A stretch of DNA of 64,000 nucleotides from JBDREC01 sp043820105 [NCBI: Pseudomonadota bacterium]. Its GTDB lineage: Bacteria; Bdellovibrionota_F; JAHFAK01. The stretch is taken from contig JBDREC010000095.1 in assembly GCA_043820105.1 (NCBI GenBank), positions 37,468 through 101,467 on the forward strand, read 5' to 3'. Under the pieces are notes generated by a model. It had not been told where the DNA came from and searched no databases. It saw nothing but the letters and a program-made list of their open reading frames with translations. Shown here piece by piece: positions 34,304 to 44,386 of this stretch. Every line of letters starts with the position of its first letter. The stretch's first letter is position 1. A program made the position numbers and the translations under genes.

Positions 34304-35530
34304 TTAAAAAAATTCTCTAATCCATTCACCCATTCGTGTTTTAACTTTGTCGTAAATATTATCGTCTCTTATTCTAAAAGTATCAGTAGAGTTCATTCTG
34401 GCGCCATATTGCACTAGACCAACTCCTGTTGAATACTGTGGATTAGAAACTATATCAACAAGACCGCCAATTCCTTTTGGAATGCCTCTTCTAACAGGTA
34501 ACCCAAAAACTTTTTCAGCAAGCTCTGGCATACCTTCCATTATTACCGTGCCACCGGTTATAACGACACCAGATGCCAGCTGATCTTGCAATCCAGAGCG
34601 TACAATTTCTCGATATACCAATGACATTATCTCTTCAACCCTTGGCTCAATAATTTCGGCAAGGATTTTTCTTGAAAGAATTTTTGGTGCTCTTCCTCCA
34701 ACCATTGGCACTTCGACTGTTTCTTCTTTTCCAACCATAGAAGAGAGAGCGCAACCATATTTTTCTTTAATCTTCATTGCGTCATTAGTTGGAGTTCTTA
34801 AGCCAACGGCGATATCATTAGTCAAATGATTCCCACCTAAAGTTAAAACAGATGTATGCTTAACACTTCCTTCTGAGTAAATAACAATATCAGAAGTTCC
34901 TCCACCAATATCAACTAATGCCACTCCTAATTCTTTTTCATCATCAGATAAAACAGCTTCAGCTGAACCTAGTTGTTCTAAAACTATATCACTAACATTT
35001 AAGCCTGCTTTATTTGCACATTTAACAATATTGTGAGCTGATGTTACAGCACCTGTAACAATGTGAACCTTTGCTTCTAGCCGTACACCCGACATTCCCA
35101 ATGGTTCACGAATACCATCCTGGTCATCAATTATATATTCTTGCGGAATAATATGAATAACTTCTCTATCCATAGGAATCGCGACTGCCTTGGCTGCATC
35201 AATAACCCTATTAACATCAGTATCCTTTACTTCTTTACCATTAATGGCGACAATACCTTGGCTATTAAATCCTCTAATATGTCCGCCAGCTATTCCAGCA
35301 ATAACACTACTGATTTCACAACCCGCCATTAGCTCTGCTTCCTCACAGGCCTTCATGATAGAATTAACAGTGCTTTCAATATTAATAACAACACCTTTTC
35401 GCAATCCTATAGATGGGTGGATACCAATACCAATTATGTCTATGCCCTCTACTGAAGCTTCCCCCACAACAACACAAATTTTTGTTGTACCAATATCAAG
35501 GCCAACTATAATTTCATCTTTTTTCTTCAT
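34304..35530 (-). CDS. ftsA: FtsA, actin-like division protein
   Basis: 408 residues with the actin fold: IIVGLDIGTTKICVVVGE, VIAGIAGGHIRGFNSQGI (1C domain region), VDIGGGTSDIVIYSEG and GVVITGGTVIMEGM. The C-terminal amphipathic helix for membrane tethering is visible as KVKTRMGEWIREFF. It anchors FtsZ to the membrane. It lies between ftsQ and ftsZ. Confidence 0.97.
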   Translation of the reverse strand: MKKKDEIIVGLDIGTTKICVVVGEASVEGIDIIGIGIHPSIGLRKGVVINIESTVNSIMKACEEAELMAGCEISSVIAGIAGGHIRGFNSQGIVAINGKEVKDTDVNRVIDAAKAVAIPMDREVIHIIPQEYIIDDQDGIREPLGMSGVRLEAKVHIVTGAVTSAHNIVKCANKAGLNVSDIVLEQLGSAEAVLSDDEKELGVALVDIGGGTSDIVIYSEGSVKHTSVLTLGGNHLTNDIAVGLRTPTNDAMKIKEKYGCALSSMVGKEETVEVPMVGGRAPKILSRKILAEIIEPRVEEIMSLVYREIVRSGLQDQLASGVVITGGTVIMEGMPELAEKVFGLPVRRGIPKGIGGLVDIVSNPQYSTGVGLVQYGARMNSTDTFRIRDDNIYDKVKTRMGEWIREFF

Positions 35531-35561
35531 TATTGCCTCCTAGTTGAGTTATGAAAACGTC

Positions 35562-36368
35562 TTAAATGTTTTTCAATCTAACAATTCCTTTTGTTGAATA
35601 GTTTAAATCTAAAGATGCACATTTTAATTTATTTTTTTTGAGATCATTATAAATTTCAGCAAATCTTTTAAATTTAACATCGTAATCTTCACTTCCAAAA
35701 ATTATTGGAAAGGTGTCTTTTGATAAATATAAAGTCATACCATATTTTTCGTCATAATTTAATTCAGATATTTCAAAACCATTTTTTTCAAATTTACTTA
35801 TCAAGCCTAAGGCTTTTTTAACCTTTTCTTCATCACTTCCGTCACACGAAAAGTCAGTCAAAATGGGATAGTCATGTCCTGCATCATCATCAGCATCTCC
35901 AACAAGCTTCCCTAAATCATCTATATATTTAAATTTATCACACTTTATTAAAGCTTTCGCGTGTCTTCTTTTAACATTAATAACAACTTTATTTGGCCAA
36001 ATCCTATCGAGTTTAATTGCCTCAACCCATGCATTATTTAAAATTCTTTTTGAAACTTCTCTCATATCAAGCTTAAACAAGTTTGTTCCCATGTTTATGC
36101 CAGCCAAACTCACAACATCATTTCGATTTAAATTCTGATCTTCTGCTCCATTTGAAACAATAAAGTCGATTTTCTTAATAGCAAATAAGGATCCTGAAAA
36201 TATTTGGCTGCTAAAAAACGCTGCTATCGAAACACAAAAAACAATCAAAAGAGCAACAAAAAATACTTTTGTAATTTTTCCAGTACCTTTTGAATTTCTT
36301 TTTCTAGTTGATCTAACTACCTTTTTCTTGTTTTTTCTTTTTATAGTTTGATTTTTCAGTGATCTCAT
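35562..36368 (-). CDS. ftsQ: FtsQ/DivIB division protein
   Basis: 268 residues: a strongly basic N-terminus (KRKNKKKVVRSTRKRNSKG), one membrane helix near 34-55, then a POTRA domain (IKKIDFIVSNG...NRNDVVSLAGINMGTNLFKLDMREVSKRIL...WVEAIKLDRIWPNKVVINVKRRHAKALI) and the beta domain. Weakly conserved family, recognised by layout and position between murB (overlap of 4 nt) and ftsA. It links early and late divisome proteins in the periplasm. Confidence 0.9.
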   Translation of the reverse strand: MRSLKNQTIKRKNKKKVVRSTRKRNSKGTGKITKVFFVALLIVFCVSIAAFFSSQIFSGSLFAIKKIDFIVSNGAEDQNLNRNDVVSLAGINMGTNLFKLDMREVSKRILNNAWVEAIKLDRIWPNKVVINVKRRHAKALIKCDKFKYIDDLGKLVGDADDDAGHDYPILTDFSCDGSDEEKVKKALGLISKFEKNGFEISELNYDEKYGMTLYLSKDTFPIIFGSEDYDVKFKRFAEIYNDLKKNKLKCASLDLNYSTKGIVRLKNI

Positions 36369-37294
36369 ATCCCCTCCTTAATAACAAGCTCTTCTTGCAG
36401 TGAAATTCCAGTTTCCCTAAAAACTTTCCCTTTAATAAGTTCAATTAAGCCAACAACATCTGAAAAGGTCGCTTTTGATTTATTGATAATAAAATTTGCA
36501 TGTTCATTTGAAACCATTGCATCTCCAACAGACAGGTTTTTCATTCCAAGTGAATCTATTAATTCTCCAGCTGAAATATTCTCTAAGTTTTTAAAAACAC
36601 AACCAGCTGATTTCGCGAAATAAGGCTGAGTACTCATTCTTTTTTTCATATTACTACGAATCTTATCTTTTAAAACTTTACTATTTATTTTTGAAAATTT
36701 CAGCTCAGCATCTAAAATTATATTCTCTCTAGACAAACTAGTTCCTCTGTACCTAAAACCTATCTTGTCTTTTTTAATTTTTTCACAGGCTCCCAACTTA
36801 TTAAGACAAGTTATTTCACTCGTTATTTTACTAAAACCTAATTTATCAATGCCTGCATTTGATTTAATTCCACCACCAATTGTGCCAGGAATACTTGATA
36901 TATTATAAAGCTCACTAAGACCCGTTTGAGCAAATTCTCCAATAAGTCTTTTTATCATCACAGAAGAAGAGACTTTGATCCTAACTTCATTTTCATCTTC
37001 ATTTAAAATATCAATCTTTCCCTTCTTGTTAACTTTCTCTTTAATAATAATCACAGCGCCATGCAAATCTGAATCAGTAATTAACAAGTTTGATCCTGCG
37101 CCCATAACAAAGTAGGGGATTTCATTGGCAACAACAAAATCTACTGCTTTCTTGATTTCATCAGTATCGCAAACATGTATTAAAAGATCAATTTTACCTC
37201 CAATTTTAAAGGTAGTATATTCTGAAAGCATAGTATCTTTATAAACTTCAAGCCCTAATTCATTTATTAGATATTCGCTGTGGCTTTGAAACAT
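36365..37294 (-). CDS. murB: UDP-N-acetylenolpyruvoylglucosamine reductase
   Basis: 309 residues, type II MurB by length. The FAD-binding part has YTTFKIGGKIDLLIHV and YFVMGAGSNLLITD. Catalytic-site segments are GIPGTIGG (here SSIPGTIGGGIKSNAG), FRYRGTSLS, the Ser in SAGCVFKN and a late Glu region (ETGISLQEEL). It reduces enolpyruvyl-UDP-GlcNAc to UDP-MurNAc. One base separates it from murG and it overlaps ftsQ. Confidence 0.95.
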   Translation of the reverse strand: MFQSHSEYLINELGLEVYKDTMLSEYTTFKIGGKIDLLIHVCDTDEIKKAVDFVVANEIPYFVMGAGSNLLITDSDLHGAVIIIKEKVNKKGKIDILNEDENEVRIKVSSSVMIKRLIGEFAQTGLSELYNISSIPGTIGGGIKSNAGIDKLGFSKITSEITCLNKLGACEKIKKDKIGFRYRGTSLSRENIILDAELKFSKINSKVLKDKIRSNMKKRMSTQPYFAKSAGCVFKNLENISAGELIDSLGMKNLSVGDAMVSNEHANFIINKSKATFSDVVGLIELIKGKVFRETGISLQEELVIKEGI

Positions 37295-37295
37295 A

Positions 37296-38378
37296 TTAAT
37301 TCCTGCCTTCTCCTAAATTGATACACTCATCTGCTATTAATTCTGATGCATTTATCTTAGAAATAGCCTTAGCTCTTTTTGACATAAACTTCAGTTCATC
37401 TTTGTTATTCATAAGCCCAATTATAGCGTTAAAAAGATTCTCAACGATACAATCTGATTCTTCTATCAATATTGCCGCTAAATTTTCTTCAAAATACTTA
37501 GCATTGTAATATTGATGATTATCGGCTGCATGAGGATAGGGAATCAAAATCGCTGGTTTTCCAAATGCCGCGAGTTCCATAATCCCTGAACCAGATCTTG
37601 AAATCACAAGATCTGCTTTATCTATATGATTCCATATATCTTCAAAATAATCTTTAACATTTACTTCTACACCAATATTTTCATATTCTAATAAAACGCG
37701 TTGATAATCATATGTTCCGGCCTGGTGAACAAGTTTCAGCCTTGCAAGATCACTTTGTCCTAACTTTTTTAAAACGCCAATAACAGCATTATTCACTGCC
37801 ACAGATCCCTGAGATCCACCAACAACTAAGATATTAAAAGACCCTTTGCTTTTCCTTTCGTGAACAACTTTTAAGAGTTCTTCTCTCAAAGGATTCCCAC
37901 TCATGACCACTTTTTTGTTATTAAAATATTTCTTTGATGATTCAAAAGTTAAGAACACCTTTGTGGCAAGTTTGCCAAGAAATCTATTGGCAATTCCCGG
38001 AACAGAGTTTTGCTCAAGCAAAATAATTTTATTTCCATTGCTAAAACCCGCAAAAATCATTGGAAAAGAAACATATCCACCAACACCAATAACTAGCGTT
38101 GGTTTAAACCTGAAAATAATATAAAGTGATTGCAGCACTCCATAAATTAAAATTATAGCAGCTGGAACGAGTTTTAAAATATTTTTACCTTTTATAGTTG
38201 CTGAATTAATAAATTTTATATTAAATCCATTTTCTGGTACTAATGTAGATTCCTGTCCATTTTTAGTACCAACAAAAAGGAGCTCACAATCAGGATCTTT
38301 TTGCTTAATTTTATTTGCCAAAGATAAAGCTGGATATATATGTCCTCCAGTACCACCGCCGGCTATTATAATTCTCAT
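37296..38378 (-). CDS. murG: MurG glycosyltransferase (lipid II synthesis)
   Basis: 360 residues, GT28 family: the N-terminal glycine loop IIAGGGTGGHIYPALSLA, IGVGGYVSFPMIFAG, LLEQNSVPGIANRFL, the second glycine-rich loop VVGGSQGSVAVNNAVI, and the sugar-nucleotide site RSGSGIMELAAFGKPAILIPYPHAADNHQYYNA. It adds GlcNAc to lipid I at the inner membrane. One-base gap to ftsW. Confidence 0.97.
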   Translation of the reverse strand: MRIIIAGGGTGGHIYPALSLANKIKQKDPDCELLFVGTKNGQESTLVPENGFNIKFINSATIKGKNILKLVPAAIILIYGVLQSLYIIFRFKPTLVIGVGGYVSFPMIFAGFSNGNKIILLEQNSVPGIANRFLGKLATKVFLTFESSKKYFNNKKVVMSGNPLREELLKVVHERKSKGSFNILVVGGSQGSVAVNNAVIGVLKKLGQSDLARLKLVHQAGTYDYQRVLLEYENIGVEVNVKDYFEDIWNHIDKADLVISRSGSGIMELAAFGKPAILIPYPHAADNHQYYNAKYFEENLAAILIEESDCIVENLFNAIIGLMNNKDELKFMSKRAKAISKINASELIADECINLGEGRN

Positions 38379-38379
38379 C

Positions 38380-39513
38380 CTAGACTCCTAGAATAAACTT
38401 TGTATTTCTCACCTCTTTTGAGGCATTTAAAATTATACCCATGCAAATCAAATTTGCAATTAATGAGCTTCCCCCATAACTAATAAAAGGCAGGGGGAGC
38501 CCTTTAGTAGGAAGTAAAGCCGTAACAACTCCCAAATTAAAAATAACTTGAATGGAAATCATTAGTGCCATTCCAAAAATTAAAAATGATCCAAACTTGT
38601 CCTCTAAACGCAGAGAAATTAAAAAGGTTCTGCTTATTAAAACCAAAAATAAAAAAATAATTAGACATGCGCCTATAAAACCAAGCTCTTCTCCAATAAC
38701 TGAAAATATAAAATCTGTGTGAACCTCCGGAAGAAACAATAATGCCTGTTTGCCTTCACCCAAACCCACGCCATTAATTCCACCATTTTGAAAAGCAACA
38801 AAAGATTGTATAATCTGAAAACCACTGTTTTGTGGATCAGCCCATGGATTAAGAAAAGAGAGTATCCTTTTCTTTCTATAATCAAAGTTAAATATAAGGT
38901 AATAAACAATCGGAAACAAAACAATAAAAAGACCAAGAATGTGTCTAAATCTAATTCCACAAACAACAAACATAAAAAAAGAAATTACCAGAATTGTAAA
39001 GGCAGTCCCAAAATCAGGCTCCATCAAAATAAGCCCAACAATAGCACCACAGACAACAACAAGCGGCAAAATACCTTTCTGCAAATTATTTATATGCCCC
39101 TTTGTCTTTTTTGAAAAGATTGAGGCTAAATAAAAAATCATTACAATCTTTGCAAACTCAGAAACTTGCAAATTAAAAAAAGGAAACTTTAACCATCTTG
39201 TTGCACCACCGACTTTTACTCCCAAGCCAGGAACATATAAAAGCCCCAGACTAATTATGGTTACAATAATCATAAGAGGAACAAACTTAAAGTATGCCTT
39301 ATAAGGAATCATCGAAAATCCAATAAGGCAAGACATTCCAAAAAGAATTGCCAAACCTTGTCTTTTAACAAAAAAATACTGGTCTTTAAACTTAAGATTT
39401 GAAAACACAAAACTTGAGTTATAAATAAAAATCAGTCCAATACCTAATAACACAATAAGTGTAATCAAGATAACAGGATCAACCTTTATCATATTTTTGA
39501 ATTTCAAATCCAA
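38380..39513 (-). CDS. ftsW: FtsW, septal peptidoglycan polymerase
   Basis: 377 residues, about ten membrane segments, SEDS family. Hallmarks are GGATRWLKFPFFNLQVSEFAKIVMIFYLAS, LILMEPDFGTAFTILVI with the catalytic Asp, GFQIIQSFVAFQNGGINGVGLGEGKQALLFLPEVHTDFIFSVIGEELG and GLPLPFISYGGSSLI near the end. It polymerises lipid II at the septum with FtsI. Four-base gap to mraY. Confidence 0.96.
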   Translation of the reverse strand: MDLKFKNMIKVDPVILITLIVLLGIGLIFIYNSSFVFSNLKFKDQYFFVKRQGLAILFGMSCLIGFSMIPYKAYFKFVPLMIIVTIISLGLLYVPGLGVKVGGATRWLKFPFFNLQVSEFAKIVMIFYLASIFSKKTKGHINNLQKGILPLVVVCGAIVGLILMEPDFGTAFTILVISFFMFVVCGIRFRHILGLFIVLFPIVYYLIFNFDYRKKRILSFLNPWADPQNSGFQIIQSFVAFQNGGINGVGLGEGKQALLFLPEVHTDFIFSVIGEELGFIGACLIIFLFLVLISRTFLISLRLEDKFGSFLIFGMALMISIQVIFNLGVVTALLPTKGLPLPFISYGGSSLIANLICMGIILNASKEVRNTKFILGV

Positions 39514-39517
39514 TTTT

Positions 39518-40591
39518 TTACCTTAACTTTAATGTTCCTAATGCAAATAATGCTAAAATAATGGAAACTATCCAAAACCTAACAATAACTTTGGGCTCAG
39601 CTATGCCCTTTAATTCAAAATGGTGATGTATAGGAGCCATTTTAAAAACCCTTTTACCTGTCATTTTAAAGGAAATTACCTGAATAACTACAGACAAGGT
39701 TTCTAAAACAAAAACACCTCCAATAAGTATTAATAAAATTTCACTTTTTGTTAATAGTGCAATTGTGCCTATTGCACCACCTAGTGATAATGAGCCAACA
39801 TCACCCATAAATACCTGGGCTGGATAAGTATTATACCATAGAAAACCAAGCCCTGCTCCTAATAAGGTTCCACTAATAATTGCAAGTTCACCAGCTCCAT
39901 TTACATAAATCAAACCAAGATAATCTGAAATTATATAGTGCCCAGCAACATATGACAATATAATATAGCAAATAGAGCTTGTTAACACAGGACCAATAGC
40001 TAGTCCATCAAGGCCATCTGTTAAATTTACAGAATTTGATGTTCCAACAACAACTAGGAATGCAAACGGTATATACAATAATCCCAATTCTGGTCTAAAT
40101 GCTTTAAAGAAAGGGAAATTCAAAGAGGTTGAAAAACCATTAGCATATAAATAAGCAGCAACAACAATAATAATAGATCCTTGCCAAAGTATTTTAATCC
40201 AACCTGAAACACCTTTGGAATTTTTCTTTTTGATCTTTTTATAATCATCTAAAAAGCCAAGTAATGCGAAACTCGCAGTTACAAAAATTGTTATCCATAC
40301 AAGATAATTATCAAGTCTTGCCCATAAAAGAGTTGAAAATAAAATTGAGGATATTATTAGTAAACCTCCCATAGTTGGTGTACCTGCTTTGGCTAAATGA
40401 GTACCAGGCCCATCATTTCTAACTTGCTGTCCTAATTGCTTATGATTAAGTTTCCTAATAAGATAAGGACCTAAAATAAATGAAATAACCATTGCTGTCA
40501 GAGTTGCACAAACTGTTCTAAAGGTAATGTATCTAAAAACATTAAAGAAAATAAACTCATTTGCTAAGGGATACAAAAGATGATATATCAT
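39518..40591 (-). CDS. mraY: MraY, phospho-MurNAc-pentapeptide transferase
   Basis: 357 residues, about ten membrane helices. Motifs are [22 protein letters not shown] (Asp pair), [28 protein letters not shown] and the HHHFELKG loop. It makes lipid I from UDP-MurNAc-pentapeptide and undecaprenyl phosphate. It overlaps murF by 4 nt. Confidence 0.97.
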   Translation of the reverse strand: MIYHLLYPLANEFIFFNVFRYITFRTVCATLTAMVISFILGPYLIRKLNHKQLGQQVRNDGPGTHLAKAGTPTMGGLLIISSILFSTLLWARLDNYLVWITIFVTASFALLGFLDDYKKIKKKNSKGVSGWIKILWQGSIIIVVAAYLYANGFSTSLNFPFFKAFRPELGLLYIPFAFLVVVGTSNSVNLTDGLDGLAIGPVLTSSICYIILSYVAGHYIISDYLGLIYVNGAGELAIISGTLLGAGLGFLWYNTYPAQVFMGDVGSLSLGGAIGTIALLTKSEILLILIGGVFVLETLSVVIQVISFKMTGKRVFKMAPIHHHFELKGIAEPKVIVRFWIVSIILALFALGTLKLR

Positions 40592-41988
40592 AATCCATAT
40601 TCTCCTTTAATTCTATCAGCAATGAGATCCAAACTTATTCCTCTTGAACCCTTAATCAGTATCCAATCGCATTGGTCAGACTGTTTTAGTGCTTCATTTG
40701 AAGCTTCTCTGTGATCTTTAAATAACATTATATTATTATCATTATTAAAACCCTGTGCTATACTTTCAGCGTATTGACCTATAGCAATAACTTTATCAAT
40801 ACCTTGTTCTTTAATTGATATTCCAAGCTCTTTATGAAGCTTCTTGCTTTCACTTCCCTGTTCAAGCATATCACCTACCACAAACAATGTTTTTGAATTG
40901 CCAGCTAATTTTTTAAACAATTCTAAAGCTGCTTTGACACTAAGTGGATTTGAATTATATGAATCATCAATTAAATATTTATTGTTTTTTAATTGTATAA
41001 GGGAATTTCTTCTATCTGAAAAAATCGGTTTGTTCAAACCCCTGGCAATATTATCAATGTCCAATCCCCAGGAATAAGTAACAGCAATTGCAGCTAAAGC
41101 GTTATTTATATTATGCCGACCCAGCAAAGGCAAATTCACATCAAAAAGCTCACCATAAGCAGAAACAGTAAGATCATATCCCTCTAAGCCCTTTTCTTGA
41201 GTACGACTAATAAAAACGTCTGCCCCAGTATTATCAAACATGGAAAAGGTAAGCTTTTCACAATGCTCATTATCTTTTGAATAAGTTACAATATTTGGAT
41301 CATCAATGTTCACAAAAATCTTGCCCTGAACAGAAATAGCTCTAAAAAGCTTAGTTTTTTCTTTTGCAACTGTTTCAATATCTTTTAATCCTTCTAAATG
41401 TGAAGCACCCACATTTGTTAGTAGAGCCCAATCAGGTTGGGCTATATTTGCAAGCTTATCCATTTCACCAATAGTATTTATGCCCAATTCTAAAATGCAA
41501 TATTCATCTTCATTCTTAAGTTTTAATAAAGTTAAAGGAAGTCCAATATAATTGTTGAAGTTCTTTTCATTGGCAATTCCAGAAAAAGTAGTAGAAAGAA
41601 TATTATTAATAAGTTCTTTTGTACCTGTTTTTCCAGCACTTCCACTAATACACAAAACACGAGCCTTTGATTTTTTTCTGTTTAAATTAGCTATTCTGCT
41701 TAAAGCATCAATGCTGTCATCAACTGCTAAAAGTCGACTTTTATCTTCAAATAACTGCAATACTTGATTGTCTTTTTCAACAATTGCAAATAAGGCACCT
41801 TTATTAAAAGCAGCTTCAACGAATTTATGCCCATCAAAATTGTTGCCATTAATTGCACAAAAAACATCCCCCTTACTTAAAACCCTAGAATCAATGCAAA
41901 TAGGTGGAAAGATAGATCCAGATTCTTGATTTAATAGCTCAAAATTAAATATTTCTGAAAAATCTTTCATTGTAATAATCAAGCTCAT
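40588..41988 (-). CDS. murF: MurF, UDP-MurNAc-tripeptide:D-Ala-D-Ala ligase
   Basis: 466 residues with the three Mur ligase domains: N-terminal [32 protein letters not shown], the ATP site [15 protein letters not shown], central [35 protein letters not shown], and C-terminal [16 protein letters not shown]. The family usually reads GSxGKT; here it is GSAGKT. It adds D-Ala-D-Ala to the stem peptide. It is the only amino-acid-adding Mur ligase in the cluster. Confidence 0.94.
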   Translation of the reverse strand: MSLIITMKDFSEIFNFELLNQESGSIFPPICIDSRVLSKGDVFCAINGNNFDGHKFVEAAFNKGALFAIVEKDNQVLQLFEDKSRLLAVDDSIDALSRIANLNRKKSKARVLCISGSAGKTGTKELINNILSTTFSGIANEKNFNNYIGLPLTLLKLKNEDEYCILELGINTIGEMDKLANIAQPDWALLTNVGASHLEGLKDIETVAKEKTKLFRAISVQGKIFVNIDDPNIVTYSKDNEHCEKLTFSMFDNTGADVFISRTQEKGLEGYDLTVSAYGELFDVNLPLLGRHNINNALAAIAVTYSWGLDIDNIARGLNKPIFSDRRNSLIQLKNNKYLIDDSYNSNPLSVKAALELFKKLAGNSKTLFVVGDMLEQGSESKKLHKELGISIKEQGIDKVIAIGQYAESIAQGFNNDNNIMLFKDHREASNEALKQSDQCDWILIKGSRGISLDLIADRIKGEYGL

Positions 41989-42003
41989 ACCTTATTAATA
42001 ATC

Positions 42004-43983
42004 TTAAATCTCTCTTTTTAAATAAATCTTAACTTCGTTATTCTCACTTAACTCACTACCAGGAAGAGGTTCTTGCTTGTAAACAACACCCTGGCCTACT
42101 AACTCATATCTATAATTGAAACTCTTAAGATCAGCAACAACCTCCCTTAATCCTTTGCCGAGGAAATTCGCCATTACTTGGTCTTTTGATTCAGTATTTT
42201 TTATATTGTCACTTTCATCTTCTAGTTTTTTTGCTTCTGTGTTTTCTTTTGTTTTATATTCTTCCTGGGTGCTTATTTTCATTTTTTCAGCGATGCTAAT
42301 TTTATCATCAGGAGATATTCCTAAATAAGCGACTACTTTTTTGGCAATATTTTTAAAAATAGGAGCAGCAACTTTCCCTCCATATATTTCATTTTTAGGT
42401 TCATCTATCATTACTATTAAAGTCATTTGAGGATCATCTGCGGGAATCATTCCTGAAAAAAGTGCCATGTATGACTCTTTAGAATATTTTCCATCTACAA
42501 TTTTTTGAGAAGTTCCTGTTTTTCCTGCGATAATATAATCTTCCATTTTTGCATTTTTACCACTACCATCAACCGCATTTACAACATCGACAAGTGCATC
42601 TTTAACTTGATTGGCAGTATTTTTAGAAATTACTGTCGCTATTTTGCTAGGTTTAAATTCTTTAGTAATTCTACCTTTTGAATTTAAAATTTGCTTAACA
42701 ACATAAGGCTTCATCAGAGACCCACCATTTGCAATTACATTAAAGGCATTAATTATTTGCAAAGCGGTAATGCTGATACCCTGACCAAAAGCCAAATTAG
42801 CGAAATCAATTGGATAAAGTTTGTTAATGCTTTTTACTAAGCCCTTTTCTTCTGCAGGCAAGTCAATATTTGTTGCTAATCCAAAACCAAATTTACCAAT
42901 ATATTCATATAATTTTTCTTTTCCAAGCAAGTCTGCGATCTTAAAAGAACCAATATTGCTTGAGTATTTAATAATATCTCTAACTGTAAGTTTTTTTCGT
43001 TTAGCAATATCATGAATAACATTATTACCTATATTAAGTGTACCATTTTCACAATTAATCTTGGTATTTAATGTTATAAGTTCTTCTTCCAATCCTGCAG
43101 ACAAAACTACAATTTTAAAAAGTGACCCAGGTTCGATCAGATCCATGAGTCCTCTGTTTCTAAAATAAGTTGGAGGATAGCGCCAAAAAATATTTGGATT
43201 AAAGTTTGGAATACTTGCCATTGCTAAAAGCTCACCAGTCTTAGGATTCATAGCTATAGCTAAACCACCTTGGGCCTTGTACTCTACAACCGCCTTATTA
43301 AGCTCCATTTCAACCATGTACTGAATTCTTTTATCAATTGTAAGAACTAATGAAGATCCACTGTTTTCTGATAAATCTGCCTCTATCTTATTACTAATAA
43401 CTCTTCCTCTTGCATCTTTTTCAATTTCTACTAAAAGCTTTTGTCCTTGTAAATATTCATTGTACTTAAGTTCAAGTCCAGAAAGCCCAACTTGATCATT
43501 GTTAATAAAACCAATTAAATTTGATGCAAGTTCTCGTTGAGTATAAAATCTCTTCTTTTCCTTAATTGATATTATCCCTTTGTGATCGAGTTTTTCAATT
43601 GCATTTGCCTCTGCTGGAGAAACATATCTTTTTATCCATGCAAAGTATTTGTCCTTATTAGCTCCTTTAATAATATCTTCTTCATCAATTGATAATATCT
43701 TAGAAAGCTTTTTTGCAAGGGAATCAATATCTGAAATTGCTTTTGGATTTATTGCAATTGAAGATACATCAATACTAACTGCAAATTTCTCCATATTTCT
43801 ATCAAATATATTTCCTCTTCTTGGGAGTTTAACAATAGTCTTTTTATGTTGCCTGGACGATAATTTAGAAAGACGTGAATTGTCATCACACTGAAGAAAG
43901 TAAAGTCTAATTATGATTAAAGAAAATCCTAAAAGAACAAAAAAATAAGTAAATATTATTTTAATTCTTAATGACTTATTCAT
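42004..43983 (-). CDS. ftsI: FtsI/PBP3 transpeptidase with C-terminal PASTA domain
   Basis: 659 residues. One N-terminal membrane helix, the PBP dimerisation domain (RRGNIFDRNMEKFAVS), and the transpeptidase with S-x-x-K in EPGSLFKIVVLS, S-x-N in YSSNIGS and K-T-G in IAGKTGTSQ. A Lys/Glu-rich linker near 565-600 leads to a single PASTA domain (VMANFLGKGLREVVADLKSFNYRYELVGQGVVYKQEPLPGSEL). It cross-links septal peptidoglycan with FtsW. The PASTA-tailed FtsI is usual in deltaproteobacteria and Gram-positives, not in enterobacteria. It overlaps ftsL by 8 nt. Confidence 0.95.
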   Translation of the reverse strand: MNKSLRIKIIFTYFFVLLGFSLIIIRLYFLQCDDNSRLSKLSSRQHKKTIVKLPRRGNIFDRNMEKFAVSIDVSSIAINPKAISDIDSLAKKLSKILSIDEEDIIKGANKDKYFAWIKRYVSPAEANAIEKLDHKGIISIKEKKRFYTQRELASNLIGFINNDQVGLSGLELKYNEYLQGQKLLVEIEKDARGRVISNKIEADLSENSGSSLVLTIDKRIQYMVEMELNKAVVEYKAQGGLAIAMNPKTGELLAMASIPNFNPNIFWRYPPTYFRNRGLMDLIEPGSLFKIVVLSAGLEEELITLNTKINCENGTLNIGNNVIHDIAKRKKLTVRDIIKYSSNIGSFKIADLLGKEKLYEYIGKFGFGLATNIDLPAEEKGLVKSINKLYPIDFANLAFGQGISITALQIINAFNVIANGGSLMKPYVVKQILNSKGRITKEFKPSKIATVISKNTANQVKDALVDVVNAVDGSGKNAKMEDYIIAGKTGTSQKIVDGKYSKESYMALFSGMIPADDPQMTLIVMIDEPKNEIYGGKVAAPIFKNIAKKVVAYLGISPDDKISIAEKMKISTQEEYKTKENTEAKKLEDESDNIKNTESKDQVMANFLGKGLREVVADLKSFNYRYELVGQGVVYKQEPLPGSELSENNEVKIYLKREI

Positions 43984-44386
43984 CCTCAGTCCTCATATCC
44001 ACAATCTGCCAAGATTCTGGATATATTAATTTCATTTTATTTAAACCTATATTTTCAAGCCTATCTGGAGAAGTTAAATATGACTTCTCAATAGTAAGCT
44101 TATTTTTTTCACTTTTAAGCTTTCCTTCCTCTTCTTTTAACCTGCCTAACTCATAGCCGACATGAGTTACCAATATGCGTGACCAGGAATAGAAAAAAGC
44201 TGAGCTTATAAAAAAGAGTAAGGCGAGTACTATCCATAAAATGGAAGCAAACTCAAAAGAGACCAGGATTTTTTTGCCCTTACCTTTCTTTTTTGCCTTG
44301 CACACACCAATGGCGCCGCTTGAAAGACTAGCAACATTTGATTGCGCGGCGCAAACGCGCGCTTTTCGCCCTTGGGTTTTTTTCAA
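43976..44386 (-). CDS. ftsL: FtsL-like division protein
   Basis: Up to 136 residues: a basic N-terminus, one membrane helix (LWIVLALLFFISSAFFYSW), then a coiled coil (LGRLKEEEGKLKSEKNKLTIEKSYL) and a short C-terminal part. That is the FtsL plan; the sequence itself is poorly conserved. The open frame starts at ATG 44386, within the end of rsmH; a GTG at 44305, just past the rsmH stop, would give a more usual 109-residue protein. Position between rsmH and ftsI supports the assignment. Confidence 0.8.
   Translation of the reverse strand: MKKTQGRKARVCAAQSNVASLSSGAIGVCKAKKKGKGKKILVSFEFASILWIVLALLFFISSAFFYSWSRILVTHVGYELGRLKEEEGKLKSEKNKLTIEKSYLTSPDRLENIGLNKMKLIYPESWQIVDMRTEDE

Noticed and set aside
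44341-44377. GC-rich palindromic stretch as a regulatory hairpin
   Set aside because: It encodes the conserved RsmH C-terminal Arg/Ala-rich end (AKSARLRRA), which explains the base composition.
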